Below are positions 1 to 8,246 of a stretch of DNA of 64,000 nt, in pieces (within the stretch, counting starts at the first letter, position 1; each line of letters begins with the position of its first letter). The notes under the pieces are model-generated. The model made no database searches, was not told the origin of the DNA, and was given only the letters and a program-made list of their open reading frames with translations. This stretch comes from JAEYZM01 sp943372195. GTDB lineage: Bacteria; Bacteroidota; Bacteroidia; Sphingobacteriales; Sphingobacteriaceae. Both the position numbers and the translations under genes were made by a program. Where the stretch lies: positions 1-64,000 of the forward strand of contig CALRXS010000017.1 in assembly GCA_943372195.1 (NCBI GenBank), read 5' to 3'.

Positions 1-92
1 TCTGTCTTGCCAGAAAACATTGATCCACAGATAACTTCAATGCTACCTCTGTTTAATTGCTTTCTTTGAAATGGTTCGTTAAATAAGCTCAT
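1..92 (-). CDS. tdk: Thymidine kinase, N-terminal part (cut by window edge)
   Basis: Reading leftward from the ATG at 92, the 30 visible codons end in GSIEVICGSMFSGKT, which is the P-loop (phosphate-binding) start of type II thymidine kinases (the salvage enzyme making dTMP from thymidine with ATP). The short leader of about 17 residues before this motif is usual for Bacteroidota homologues. The rest of the enzyme, including the lasso and zinc-binding region, lies outside the window. Identity rests on this one motif, but it is highly characteristic. Confidence 0.88.
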   Translation of the reverse strand, partial: MSLFNEPFQRKQLNRGSIEVICGSMFSGKT

Positions 93-168
93 AGTAATTT
101 AATGCTTGAAAATACAAAAATATTCTAAACTGAATTGCAATAATGTATATTTACACTAAGAATTAAAT

Positions 169-792
169 ATGAACAAACAGGTATACATCGATAAAATAGC
201 AATCATTACTGATGAGTTACAGCAGATTACTAGCTCATGGTTAAGAAATGATTATCAAATTACTGAATTAGAAGTTGAAAATTATTTATCGAATATTCGA
301 TACTTAACCGAGCAATCGGCTTTACTCAAAAGATATTTGTTAGAAGCTGAAAATGAAGTAGTGACTAATATAATGCCTGAACAAGTTATTGTTGAACCTA
401 CTTTAGATCATTCAAATAGTATGGATGATTTGCATATGCATATTTCTGAAGTGCAAACACAAAAACCTATTGAAGAATCTATTTCTGAAGAACAAACGCT
501 TCATCAAAAATTAAGCGCTCAAGTCAAAGAACACTCTATTGCCGATACTCTTAAAAACAATTACTTTAATCGTGAATTGACTTTTTCTTTGAATGAAAAA
601 ATATTATTCATTCAACAATTATTCAACGGTGATGAAAAAGATTTTAATAAAGTCATCGCACACCTTACAACACTCGATTCAATGGAAGAAGTTGATTTCT
701 ATCTTTGCGCTACTTGCTTCACTCAATATGATTGGGAGAATAAAGCAGATGCTAAATCTCAATTCTATAAAAAGCTTGAAAGTAGATTTTAA
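169..792 (+). CDS. Conserved hypothetical protein, cytoplasmic
   Basis: This 207-residue protein has no signal peptide and no membrane segment. Residues 1-70 look helical, residues 70-130 are an acidic, low-complexity linker rich in Glu and Gln, and residues 135-207 form a compact C-terminal region with ISO-type features: a helix containing LFIQQLFNGDEKDFN, then LDSMEEVDFYL, ending in a basic helix. I recall similar C-terminal segments in uncharacterised Bacteroidota proteins but know no function. It faces away from tdk, and its stop codon overlaps by 4 bases the stop of the convergent substrate-binding protein gene. Confidence 0.7.
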   Translation: MNKQVYIDKIAIITDELQQITSSWLRNDYQITELEVENYLSNIRYLTEQSALLKRYLLEAENEVVTNIMPEQVIVEPTLDHSNSMDDLHMHISEVQTQKPIEESISEEQTLHQKLSAQVKEHSIADTLKNNYFNRELTFSLNEKILFIQQLFNGDEKDFNKVIAHLTTLDSMEEVDFYLCATCFTQYDWENKADAKSQFYKKLESRF

Positions 793-2417
793 TCTTTATA
801 AACTCTTTTAAGGTCTAAGATATTCAATGCATTGCTCGGTAAGCCTTTTACGTTTTTAGGTAATAACCTTACCGATTGATCATAGTATAAAATAACCATT
901 GGGGCATCTTCTAATACCATGTTCTCCATCTCTTGGTACATTCTATAACGTATACTATCGTTGTTCTCGTAAAAAGATTTTTCGAATAATGCATCAAACT
1001 TTTTGTTAGAGTAATGAGTATAATTCGGACCGTTAGGCACAAAGTTTTTAGAATAGAATACTGCTAAATAATTTTCTGCATCGGGGTAATCGGCGATCCA
1101 TGATCCTCTGAAAAAATTCACATTGTTTTTAGCAATTAACTCTCTTAAACTTGAACCTTGATGTACTTCTACCTTTGCTTTGATGCCAATATTATTTAAT
1201 TCACTTTGAACAAATTCAATTAAATCACGATAAGTAGAAGTGGTGTTTAATGTTATCTCAGGCATGCCTTTCCCTTCAGGATAACCCGCAGCTTTTAATA
1301 GTGCTTTTGCTTTTTCTGGATTATAACTATATCCCTTAATAATTGAATCATTATATGCTGGCATACCTTTAGGTAAAAAGCCTGCATGCCCTGGTATACC
1401 AATGCTATTTTGTAAATATTTGATCATCTTTTTACGATCAATAGCATAGTTGATTGCTTGTCTAATTCTTCTATCTTTCAATGGAGAATTTTTTACAATA
1501 CTTAAATTGGAATCAACCAGCATACCTAAATATTCTGTATTTAAGTAAGGTGATTTTACTAAGTTGAATTTCGCTTTATGTTTTTCTTTTAACTCTCCGT
1601 TTTTAGTAAGTACGTCGTTTCTATATGAACCGTCTATACCCGAAAAGAAATCTAAATTCCCTTTTAAAAATTCTAAGAAAGCTGTTTGTTTATCATTTAT
1701 AAATGTAATTTTTACAGCATCAATTAATGGCAGTCTTTTATTATTTTCAACTTCAAAATAATTTTCGTTTTTCAAAAAACACATTACCTCTGACTCTTTC
1801 CAATAGGCAAATTTGAATGGTCCGGTGCCCACCGGATTGTTTCTAAAATCTTTACCATAGTACTCGCAGATTTCTTTTGGCACAACCGAACAATACTGTA
1901 TTGATAGTAATGAAATAAATGCAGGAAAGGGTTTACTTAATTTTATGCAAAAGGTTGAATCATTTAATGCGAAAAATGCAGTGGAGTCAGCTACTTTATC
2001 ATTGAAGATCCAGGCGCCAGATGAGGCAGTCTTCGGACTTATAATTCTATTGAAAGAATAGACAAAATCGCTAGCAATTACTTTTCTGCCTTTACCATTT
2101 ATAAACTTCGGATGATCATGAAAATATACGTCGTCACGTAAATGAAAAGTGTAGAGCTTTGCATCAGCGCTCACATCCCAAGACTTAGCGATAGAGGGTT
2201 TTACTTTAAGTTGACTATCGAGTTGTGTTAATCCGTTGAATAATTGATTGACACACCAAACATTCATTTGATTACGTGCAAATGCTGGGTCTAATGAGGT
2301 AACACCAACATCCATATTCAATCGAAAATATCTATTCTCATCGGTACGCTCGTTTTTACAAGAGCTGAAGCCCAATAAAATCAGAATAAAACAAAACAAG
2401 TAAAAAGTACTTCTCAT
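789..2417 (-). CDS. Peptide/oligopeptide ABC transporter substrate-binding lipoprotein (SBP family 5)
   Basis: The 542-residue product begins with a lipoprotein signal peptide (hydrophobic stretch at residues 5-17, lipobox GFSSC with Cys20), so it should be anchored in a membrane facing the periplasm. The mature part matches the family 5 (Dpp/Opp/Nik) solute-binding fold: SLDPAFARNQ near residue 40, NPVGTGPFKF near residue 195, and the late RRIRQAINYAIDR segment. Length is normal for the family. No permease or ATPase genes lie beside it, so it is an orphan binding protein and the ligand, probably a short peptide, is an inference. It is divergent from the BtuF-like gene across only 32 bases. 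Confidence 0.85.
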   Translation of the reverse strand: MRSTFYLFCFILILLGFSSCKNERTDENRYFRLNMDVGVTSLDPAFARNQMNVWCVNQLFNGLTQLDSQLKVKPSIAKSWDVSADAKLYTFHLRDDVYFHDHPKFINGKGRKVIASDFVYSFNRIISPKTASSGAWIFNDKVADSTAFFALNDSTFCIKLSKPFPAFISLLSIQYCSVVPKEICEYYGKDFRNNPVGTGPFKFAYWKESEVMCFLKNENYFEVENNKRLPLIDAVKITFINDKQTAFLEFLKGNLDFFSGIDGSYRNDVLTKNGELKEKHKAKFNLVKSPYLNTEYLGMLVDSNLSIVKNSPLKDRRIRQAINYAIDRKKMIKYLQNSIGIPGHAGFLPKGMPAYNDSIIKGYSYNPEKAKALLKAAGYPEGKGMPEITLNTTSTYRDLIEFVQSELNNIGIKAKVEVHQGSSLRELIAKNNVNFFRGSWIADYPDAENYLAVFYSKNFVPNGPNYTHYSNKKFDALFEKSFYENNDSIRYRMYQEMENMVLEDAPMVILYYDQSVRLLPKNVKGLPSNALNILDLKRVYKD

Positions 2418-2423
2418 AATTTA

Positions 2424-2440
2424 TTACTTTCGCAAAGTAA
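2424..2440. promoter_or_regulatory. Perfect inverted repeat in a divergent promoter region
   Basis: TTACTTT-CGC-AAAGTAA has perfect 7-bp arms and sits in the 32-bp gap between two divergent genes. Each strand carries a sequence close to the Bacteroidota TAnnTTTG -7 element, so it may be a shared bidirectional promoter, an operator, or both. The functional role is inferred. Confidence 0.4.
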
Positions 2441-2449
2441 AGTATTTGT

Positions 2450-3370
2450 ATGATTAATAAAAGAATAATCTCGCTCTTGCCATCAGCAACAGAAATTGTT
2501 GTGGCTATTGGCGCTGGTTCAAATTTAGTAGGTATATCACATGAATGTGATCATCCGCAAGAAATAAAAAATTTACCTGTTTGTACTAAAGCAAATATCG
2601 ATAGTACATTGAGTAGCGCTGCAATAGATACAGCTGTGAAACAAAAAATTGAAAATGCTTTATCATTATATGAGCTTGATTTTGATTTAATTAAATCTCT
2701 AAATCCGGATCTTATCATTACCCAAGACCAGTGCGAAGTATGTGCTATACATATCGATGATCTTAGATCTAAATTAGTTGAAGTTTTGGGCAGAGAAGTA
2801 GAAATAATTTCATTACACCCTTCGAGCATAGAAGATGTTTTAGCAGACATCAAAAGAGTTGGCGATAATCTTGCAATCAACACAGATGTATTATTAGAGG
2901 ATTTAAATGACCGTATAGAAATCGTAAAACACAAAGTGAAGTTTGTGAAACATAGACCTGAAATTGTATGTATAGAGTGGATGGAGCCATTGATGTCGGC
3001 AGGTCATTGGACGCCCCAGTTAATTAATTACGCAGGAGGGAAGGCCTTATTGTCGGAGCCGTTTGAGAAATCAAAATACATCAGTTGGGATCAGTTGAAA
3101 GAAGCTGACCCCGATGGAATTATCATTTCAGCATGCGGATTTGATATGCAAAAAATCAAATCAGAGATGCATCACTTGGAAAACAATTCAATTTGGAATG
3201 AATTGAAAGCGGTGCAAAAAGGACATGTGTTTATTACTGATGGTAATGCTTATTTCAACAGATCAGGACCTAGATTAGTAGATACTTTAGAGATTATTGC
3301 TGAAATATTGCAAGTCAATCAGTTTTATTACGGTTTTGAAAACGAAGCTTGGGAGCAATTAGCGAATTAG
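2450..3370 (+). CDS. BtuF-like cobalamin/metallophore-binding family protein, no signal peptide
   Basis: The 306-residue protein has the periplasmic-binding-protein type III fold of the BtuF/FhuD group: RIISLLPSATEIVVAIGAG at the N-terminus, GISHECDHP near residue 29, an ITQDQCEVCAIH motif near residue 90, and EWMEPLMSAGHWTPQL near residue 176. The protein starts directly with the first beta strand, so it lacks the export signal a periplasmic vitamin B12 binder needs. The CxxC in QCEVC recurs in the orphan cytosolic-looking branch of this family. No transporter genes adjoin. Its ligand is unproven; BtuF itself is only a family resemblance. Confidence 0.78.
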   Translation: MINKRIISLLPSATEIVVAIGAGSNLVGISHECDHPQEIKNLPVCTKANIDSTLSSAAIDTAVKQKIENALSLYELDFDLIKSLNPDLIITQDQCEVCAIHIDDLRSKLVEVLGREVEIISLHPSSIEDVLADIKRVGDNLAINTDVLLEDLNDRIEIVKHKVKFVKHRPEIVCIEWMEPLMSAGHWTPQLINYAGGKALLSEPFEKSKYISWDQLKEADPDGIIISACGFDMQKIKSEMHHLENNSIWNELKAVQKGHVFITDGNAYFNRSGPRLVDTLEIIAEILQVNQFYYGFENEAWEQLAN

Positions 3371-3888
3371 AAACTTATAAATTCATCCATTTGCTGTTGA
3401 GTGAACTTAACAGTGTCTTCTTTGTATAATTCGTTCGCTTCGTTCAATTCATTTTGAATATTAGGTATATGTATTCTTAGAGGTAATACGTTAAGTCCGA
3501 TGTAATTACACACCCCCGTTAAATGCTCTATACCTCTGATATTACCATATTTACCAGTCGAATGTCCGACTAAAGCGGCTTTTTTATACTTAAAGCTTTC
3601 AGGGAAACGGCATGCGTCTATGAATAATTTAAGAATACCAGGGAAGCTACCGTTGTATTCGGGTACTATGAAAATAAATTTGGAGCTTTTGGTCACGAGG
3701 TCTTGTATTTTCTCAAATTCTACAGAGCGTTTACCATAAAGATCTGTTTCAATGATGTTTGCTGGTAAGTCTTGTAGATAGATGGTTTGAACTTCAACTC
3801 CTTTTTTCTCTAATTCGTTTTTATAATAATTTGTTAATAAGCTAGTTCTGCTATTGGGTCTATTGGTTCCTGAAACTAATGTGATCAT
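3367..3888 (-). CDS. NAD(P)H-dependent FMN reductase family flavoprotein
   Basis: The 173-residue protein has the flavodoxin-like fold of NADPH-dependent FMN reductases: an N-terminal ITLVSGTNRPNSRTSLL phosphate/FMN loop, a central FIFIVPEYNGSFPGILKLFID segment, and ALVGHSTGKYGNIRG contacting the isoalloxazine ring. It should be a cytosolic enzyme using FMN to reduce quinones, azo compounds or metals; the substrate cannot be told from sequence. It converges on the BtuF-like gene with a 4-base stop overlap. Confidence 0.82.
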   Translation of the reverse strand: MITLVSGTNRPNSRTSLLTNYYKNELEKKGVEVQTIYLQDLPANIIETDLYGKRSVEFEKIQDLVTKSSKFIFIVPEYNGSFPGILKLFIDACRFPESFKYKKAALVGHSTGKYGNIRGIEHLTGVCNYIGLNVLPLRIHIPNIQNELNEANELYKEDTVKFTQQQMDEFISF

Positions 3889-3960
3889 CGATATTTAAAT
3901 AAGTATTAATAACACAAAGCCTTTCCGAATGTTTAAAAGATTCGTATTTTAGCAAATCTG

Positions 3961-4006
3961 TAAAAACCCTAAAATCTTGCGAATTTCAAAGTTTTTTAGG
4001 TTTTTA
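3961..4006 (+). other. AT-rich imperfect hairpin in the parA leader
   Basis: The arms 3961-3973 and 3994-4006 (TAAAAACC...TAAAA against TTTTAGGTTTTTA) pair with a single bulged C around a 20-base loop, just ahead of the parA ribosome binding region (GGAAAGAAG). It could be a leader structure or a weak terminator. I saw no canonical parS palindrome near it. Confidence 0.3.
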
Positions 4007-4028
4007 TTAAATACAGGAAAGAAGAAAT

Positions 4029-4829
4029 ATGGGTAAAATCATTGCATTAGCAAATCAAAAGGGAGGAGTAGGCAAAACTACTTCATCGATTAACTTGGCG
4101 GCAAGTTTAGCAGTGTTAGAGTATAAGACCTTATTGGTAGATGCTGACCCGCAGGCAAACGCAACTTCGGGAATCGGTTATGATCCGCGTGAGATTAAAG
4201 CAAGTATATATGAGTGTATTATCAATAATATTGAGCCTAGAGAGGCGATATTAGAGACGAGTACACCTAATTTAGATTTATTACCAGCGCATATTGACTT
4301 AGTGGGTGCTGAAATTGAGATGATCAATTTGGTAGATCGTGAGCACAAGATGAAAGAGGTCTTTGCTAAAATTAAAGATCAATATGATTTCATCATTATA
4401 GATTGTTCGCCTTCATTAGGTTTAATTACAATCAATGCTTTAACAGCAGCGAACTCTGTAATTATACCTGTACAATGTGAGTACTTCGCATTAGAAGGAT
4501 TAGGTAAATTATTGAACACAATCAAAATTGTACAGACTAGATTAAATCCAGATTTACAAATTGAAGGTATTTTATTAACCATGTACGATGTTCGTTTAAG
4601 ATTATCTAATCAAGTGGTTGAAGAGGTGAAAACACATTTCCAAGATTTAGTATTTGATACAATCATACAAAGAAATACAAGATTGAGTGAGGCACCAAGC
4701 TTCGGAGTATCGGTCATTATGCACGATGCAACAAGTAAAGGAGCAATCAATTATTTGAATTTAGCCAAAGAGATTTTGGTGAAAAACGGATTAGCGAAAG
4801 AAGAGTTAAAATCAGAGAGCAATGAGTAG
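4029..4829 (+). CDS. parA: Chromosome partitioning ATPase ParA/Soj
   Basis: The 266-residue protein has the deviant Walker A of the ParA/MinD family at K11-T18 (KGGVGKTT), a Walker A' region VDADPQANATSG near residues 38-49, and the Walker B IIIDCSPSLG near residue 122. It binds DNA and ATP and, with ParB, moves replicated origins apart. It is first in a run of five genes on the same strand; parB starts 8 bases before its stop, which implies translational coupling. The length and the lack of an N-terminal HTH fit the chromosomal type Ia-short/Soj form rather than a plasmid ParA. Confidence 0.95.
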   Translation: MGKIIALANQKGGVGKTTSSINLAASLAVLEYKTLLVDADPQANATSGIGYDPREIKASIYECIINNIEPREAILETSTPNLDLLPAHIDLVGAEIEMINLVDREHKMKEVFAKIKDQYDFIIIDCSPSLGLITINALTAANSVIIPVQCEYFALEGLGKLLNTIKIVQTRLNPDLQIEGILLTMYDVRLRLSNQVVEEVKTHFQDLVFDTIIQRNTRLSEAPSFGVSVIMHDATSKGAINYLNLAKEILVKNGLAKEELKSESNE

Positions 4830-5748
4830 TGCAGTAAAAAGAAACGCTTTAGGCAAAGGTCTTGGAGCATTATTGAGTGATAAAGATCAGGTAAATACTA
4901 AACCAGAACCAACTTTATCAAGTCAAGCAGGAGTAGCTGCAGTAAATACAATTTCTGCAATTCCAATTGAACAAATTGAAGCTAACCCTTATCAACCAAG
5001 AGATAATTTTGAAGAGCAAGCTCTACAAGAATTAGCTGATTCTATAAAAGTTCAAGGTATTATACAGCCTTTAACTGTAAGAAGATTAAGTGCTAATTCA
5101 TATCAATTAATTTCGGGTGAGAGAAGATTAAGAGCGAGTAAGTTAGCCGGATTAAAAGAGGTACCTGCATATATCAGAACTGCCAACGATCAAGAGATGA
5201 TCGAAATGGCATTGATAGAAAATATTCAACGTGAAAATTTAAATGCAATGGAAGTTGCAATTAGTTTTCAAAGAATGATTGAAGAGTGCAAATTAAATCA
5301 AGAAGAATTAGGTACTAGAGTAGGTAAAAACAGAACTACAGTTACTAACTATTTGCGATTATTAAAATTACCGCCAATTATTCAAGCTGCAATTCGTGAT
5401 CAACAGATTTCAATGGGACATGCGCGAGCGATGGTGAATGTTGAAAATGTAGATCAACAACTATATGTGTTCAAAGAAATACTTACTAAAGATTTATCAG
5501 TTCGTAAGGTAGAAGATTTAGTAAGATCATTACAACATAGTTCTAAAAAAGAACAAACTACCTCTGCTACTAGCAATGGAAAAACTTTGAGAAATAATTT
5601 TGAATATCAAAAAATTCAAGATGATTTGAGTTCGAAATTTGGCAATAAAGTTTTGATCAAAGCCGACGATAAAGGCAAAGGTTCTATCAATATTCCGTTC
5701 TTATCAACTGATGATTTGAACAGAATTTTAGAAATGTTAGATTGGTAA
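4822..5748 (+). CDS. parB: Chromosome partitioning protein ParB (CTPase, parS-binding)
   Basis: The 308-residue protein has a basic N-terminal segment with RNALGKGLGALL (the ParA-activating motif), the ParB/Srx domain with box I PYQPR near residue 56 and box II GERRLRA at residues 99-105 (CTP-binding arginines), a helix-turn-helix for parS around residues 155-181, and a C-terminal dimerisation segment. It loads on parS and slides as a CTP-dependent clamp. The start lies inside parA, so the two are coupled. I did not recognise a parS site in the window. Confidence 0.95.
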   Translation: MSSAVKRNALGKGLGALLSDKDQVNTKPEPTLSSQAGVAAVNTISAIPIEQIEANPYQPRDNFEEQALQELADSIKVQGIIQPLTVRRLSANSYQLISGERRLRASKLAGLKEVPAYIRTANDQEMIEMALIENIQRENLNAMEVAISFQRMIEECKLNQEELGTRVGKNRTTVTNYLRLLKLPPIIQAAIRDQQISMGHARAMVNVENVDQQLYVFKEILTKDLSVRKVEDLVRSLQHSSKKEQTTSATSNGKTLRNNFEYQKIQDDLSSKFGNKVLIKADDKGKGSINIPFLSTDDLNRILEMLDW

Positions 5749-5749
5749 A

Positions 5750-6319
5750 ATGAATAAGTATTTGTTTGTTCTAATGCTATTGATATGGAGCTTTAACTCT
5801 ATTGCACAGCAAACAGATAGCGTCAATTCTAGTGTTGTTCTAATAAACCCTCATTCTGCAAATAGAGCTGCAAATTTATCAGCGATGTTGCCGGGGCTCG
5901 GACAGGTATATAATAAACAAGCATGGAAGGTTCCGATTATATATGCTGGTGCAGGTGCATTGGTATATTCAATCGTGTGGAACAACAATAATTACCAAAA
6001 ATATTTAAATGCTTATAAATTAGATTCAGATACTTCTTCATCTACCAATTCAGAATTTTCTGGATTATACACGGTTCAAAATCTAATTACTTTAAAAGAT
6101 TATTATAGAAGAAATAGAGATTTTTCAGCGATCGGATTAGTTTTGGTATATGCAGCAAATATTATTGATGCATATGTATATGCACAGTTCTATAATTTTG
6201 ACATTAGTGATGATCTAACATTGAGAGTACAGCCAATGGTTGTGCCACAAATAAATAATTTTCAAACAGGTTCGTGGTCGACAGTCAACGGATTAAGTTT
6301 AACCTTACGATTTAAATAG
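5750..6319 (+). CDS. DUF5683 family membrane protein
   Basis: The 189-residue protein has a cleavable signal-like N-terminus (YLFVLMLLIWSFNSIAQQ) and the family hallmark LPGLGQVYNKQAWKVPIIYAG near residues 45-65, followed by hydrophobic helices at about 55-75 and 125-145. Its place between parB and dapB is a recurrent Bacteroidota arrangement. The start is one base after the parB stop and dapB follows immediately. Function is unknown; a role in the envelope is only suggested by the signal peptide and neighbours. Confidence 0.8.
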   Translation: MNKYLFVLMLLIWSFNSIAQQTDSVNSSVVLINPHSANRAANLSAMLPGLGQVYNKQAWKVPIIYAGAGALVYSIVWNNNNYQKYLNAYKLDSDTSSSTNSEFSGLYTVQNLITLKDYYRRNRDFSAIGLVLVYAANIIDAYVYAQFYNFDISDDLTLRVQPMVVPQINNFQTGSWSTVNGLSLTLRFK

Positions 6320-7069
6320 ATGAAAATAGCAATTATCGGTTACGGAAAAATGGGTAAAGAAATTGAGAAGATTGCTTTAGCCAAAGGACATGAAATTGTT
6401 TTAAAAATTACAGTAGATAACTTAGAAGATTTTAACACTGAAAATTTATCTAAGGCGGATGTTGCGATTGAATTTTCTACGCCACACTCTGTATTAGATA
6501 ATGTGAAGAAATGTGCAGATGCTGGCATACCAGTAGTAGTTGGTACTACTGCATGGTACGAACATTTTGAAGAGGTATCGAATTATATTAAAGAAAAGAA
6601 CACTGCATTCTTTTACGCAACAAATTTCAGTATTGGTGTTAATTTATTTTTTAAGATCAATGAAATAGTTGCGGGCATCATGAAAGATTTCAACTATGCA
6701 GTAAGCTTAGATGAAATACATCATACACAAAAATTAGATGCACCGAGTGGTACAGCTATAACCACTGCTGAACACATTATGAAGAATCATCCGCAGAAAA
6801 AAAACTGGGTTAACAAGATAGTTACAGAATCTCATGCAGAAATTAATTTGAATGATGTAAGTTCGGAACTATTAATTCGTTCTATTCGAAAAGATGCAGT
6901 ACCTGGTACTCATACAGTATTTTATGATTCAGAAGTTGATACGATTGAAATTACACATACTGCACATAATAGAGTAGGCTTTGCTGCAGGTGCGGTAAAT
7001 GCAGCTGAATGGATAAATGGTAAAAAAGGAATTTACAACATGAACGATTTATTGTCGTTCGTAAAATAA
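6320..7069 (+). CDS. dapB: 4-hydroxy-tetrahydrodipicolinate reductase
   Basis: The 249-residue enzyme carries out the NAD(P)H reduction step of the diaminopimelate/lysine pathway. Visible are the dinucleotide loop GYGKMGKEIEK at residue 7, the GTTAW cofactor segment near residue 75, and the active-site block DEIHHTQKLDAPSGTA with His134, His135 and Lys138. The sequence is close to the usual family length, in the shorter form common in Bacteroidota. It directly abuts the DUF5683 gene and is followed 5 bases later by lepB, so all three are probably co-transcribed with parAB. Confidence 0.95.
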   Translation: MKIAIIGYGKMGKEIEKIALAKGHEIVLKITVDNLEDFNTENLSKADVAIEFSTPHSVLDNVKKCADAGIPVVVGTTAWYEHFEEVSNYIKEKNTAFFYATNFSIGVNLFFKINEIVAGIMKDFNYAVSLDEIHHTQKLDAPSGTAITTAEHIMKNHPQKKNWVNKIVTESHAEINLNDVSSELLIRSIRKDAVPGTHTVFYDSEVDTIEITHTAHNRVGFAAGAVNAAEWINGKKGIYNMNDLLSFVK

Positions 7070-7074
7070 ATAAT

Positions 7075-8169
7075 ATGAACTGGAAATTTTGGCAAAAAAA
7101 TAAAGCTGCAAAAAAGAAAAAATCTGCAACAAGAGAATGGGTTGATGCATTAGTGTTTGCAGTTATTGCAGCAACGATTATACGTGGCTTATTCATTGAA
7201 GCTTTCACAATACCTACTCCTTCAATGGAGAGATCATTATTAGTTGGTGATTTTTTATTCGTTAGTAAAGTGAACTATGGTGCAAGAACACCGGTGACTC
7301 CTTTATCGTTTCCATTTGCACATCATACCATGCCAATCATTGGCACTAAATCATACTTAGAATGGATTAAGTTCCCGTATTACAGATTACCTGGATTAGG
7401 TAAAGTTGAACGTAATGATGTAGTAGTATTCAACTACCCTATGGAAGATTTTAGGCCTATAGATAAGCAAGAAAATTATATTAAAAGATGTGTAGGTATT
7501 GCAGGTGATACTTTACAAATTATTGATACTAAAGTTCATATTAATGGTGTAGCAGAATCGTTTCCGGTAGATGCACAAGGAAGTTATTTAGTGAGAACTG
7601 ATGGCTCTGGATTTAACAAGAAATCATTAGCGAATTATAAGATATATGAATACGGACAATTAGCTGAACAAGGTTCATATATTTTTACTTTAACAAAATC
7701 GCAGAAAGAAGAGTTGTCTAAATTTTCAAATGTTAGAAGTGTAGAAGAGGCGTATAGAATGCGCGGACAATTTGTAGATTATGTTTTTCCGCATGATGCA
7801 AAATTCGGATGGAATGAAGATAATTTCGGTCCGCTCGTGATACCAGCCAAAGACATGAAAATAGATTTGAACATGAACAATATTGCTATATACCGTAGAG
7901 CAATAGAAGTTTATGAAGAAAATACATTAGAGATTAAAGATGATGGTATTTACATCAATGGAAATAAAGCAGATTCATATACATTTAAAATGGATTATTA
8001 TTTCATGATGGGAGATAACCGTCATAATTCATTAGACTCACGTTTCTGGGGCTTTGTACCAGAAAACAGAATCGTTGGCAAAGCCTTATTTATATGGATG
8101 TCGTGGGATGCGAATGAATCTTTCTTGAATAAGATAAGATGGAACAGACTGTTTAAAGGAATTAATTAA
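7075..8169 (+). CDS. lepB: Signal peptidase I
   Basis: The 364-residue inner-membrane serine protease removes signal peptides from exported proteins. A basic N-terminus is followed by one membrane helix at about residues 22-42. The catalytic Ser50 lies in TIPTPSMERSLL, the general base Lys137 in YIKRCVGIAGD, and box E is MGDNRHNSLDSRFWG near the C-terminus. A long insert between the Lys box and box E makes it larger than Gram-positive forms, as is usual in Bacteroidota. It is the last gene of the parA run and is followed at once by a heptameric-repeat hairpin. Confidence 0.94.
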   Translation: MNWKFWQKNKAAKKKKSATREWVDALVFAVIAATIIRGLFIEAFTIPTPSMERSLLVGDFLFVSKVNYGARTPVTPLSFPFAHHTMPIIGTKSYLEWIKFPYYRLPGLGKVERNDVVVFNYPMEDFRPIDKQENYIKRCVGIAGDTLQIIDTKVHINGVAESFPVDAQGSYLVRTDGSGFNKKSLANYKIYEYGQLAEQGSYIFTLTKSQKEELSKFSNVRSVEEAYRMRGQFVDYVFPHDAKFGWNEDNFGPLVIPAKDMKIDLNMNNIAIYRRAIEVYEENTLEIKDDGIYINGNKADSYTFKMDYYFMMGDNRHNSLDSRFWGFVPENRIVGKALFIWMSWDANESFLNKIRWNRLFKGIN

Positions 8170-8246
8170 GAATGTAGGATGTAGAATGTAGAATGTAGAA
8201 TGTAAAATGTAATTAATCTTACATCTTACATTCTACATCTTACATT
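8170..8246. repeat. Palindromic heptameric repeat array (ATGTARR type) between convergent genes
   Basis: Six tandem 7-mers of the form RRATGTA (8170-8211) are followed by a short centre and four complementary 7-mers of the form YTACATY (8219-8246), so the array folds into a long hairpin. It begins directly after the lepB stop, and its right arm contains the last codon and the stop of the opposing Ldh-family gene. A second copy of the family lies at 30479-30541. A bidirectional terminator role is likely but inferred. Confidence 0.85.

Noticed and set aside
2418..2449. Cobalamin riboswitch before the BtuF-like gene
   Set aside because: The gap is only 32 bases, far too short for the aptamer, and no B12 box is visible.
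4029..5748. parS site near parAB
   Set aside because: I looked for a CACGTG-centred palindrome of the parS type and saw none; absence by eye is not proof.
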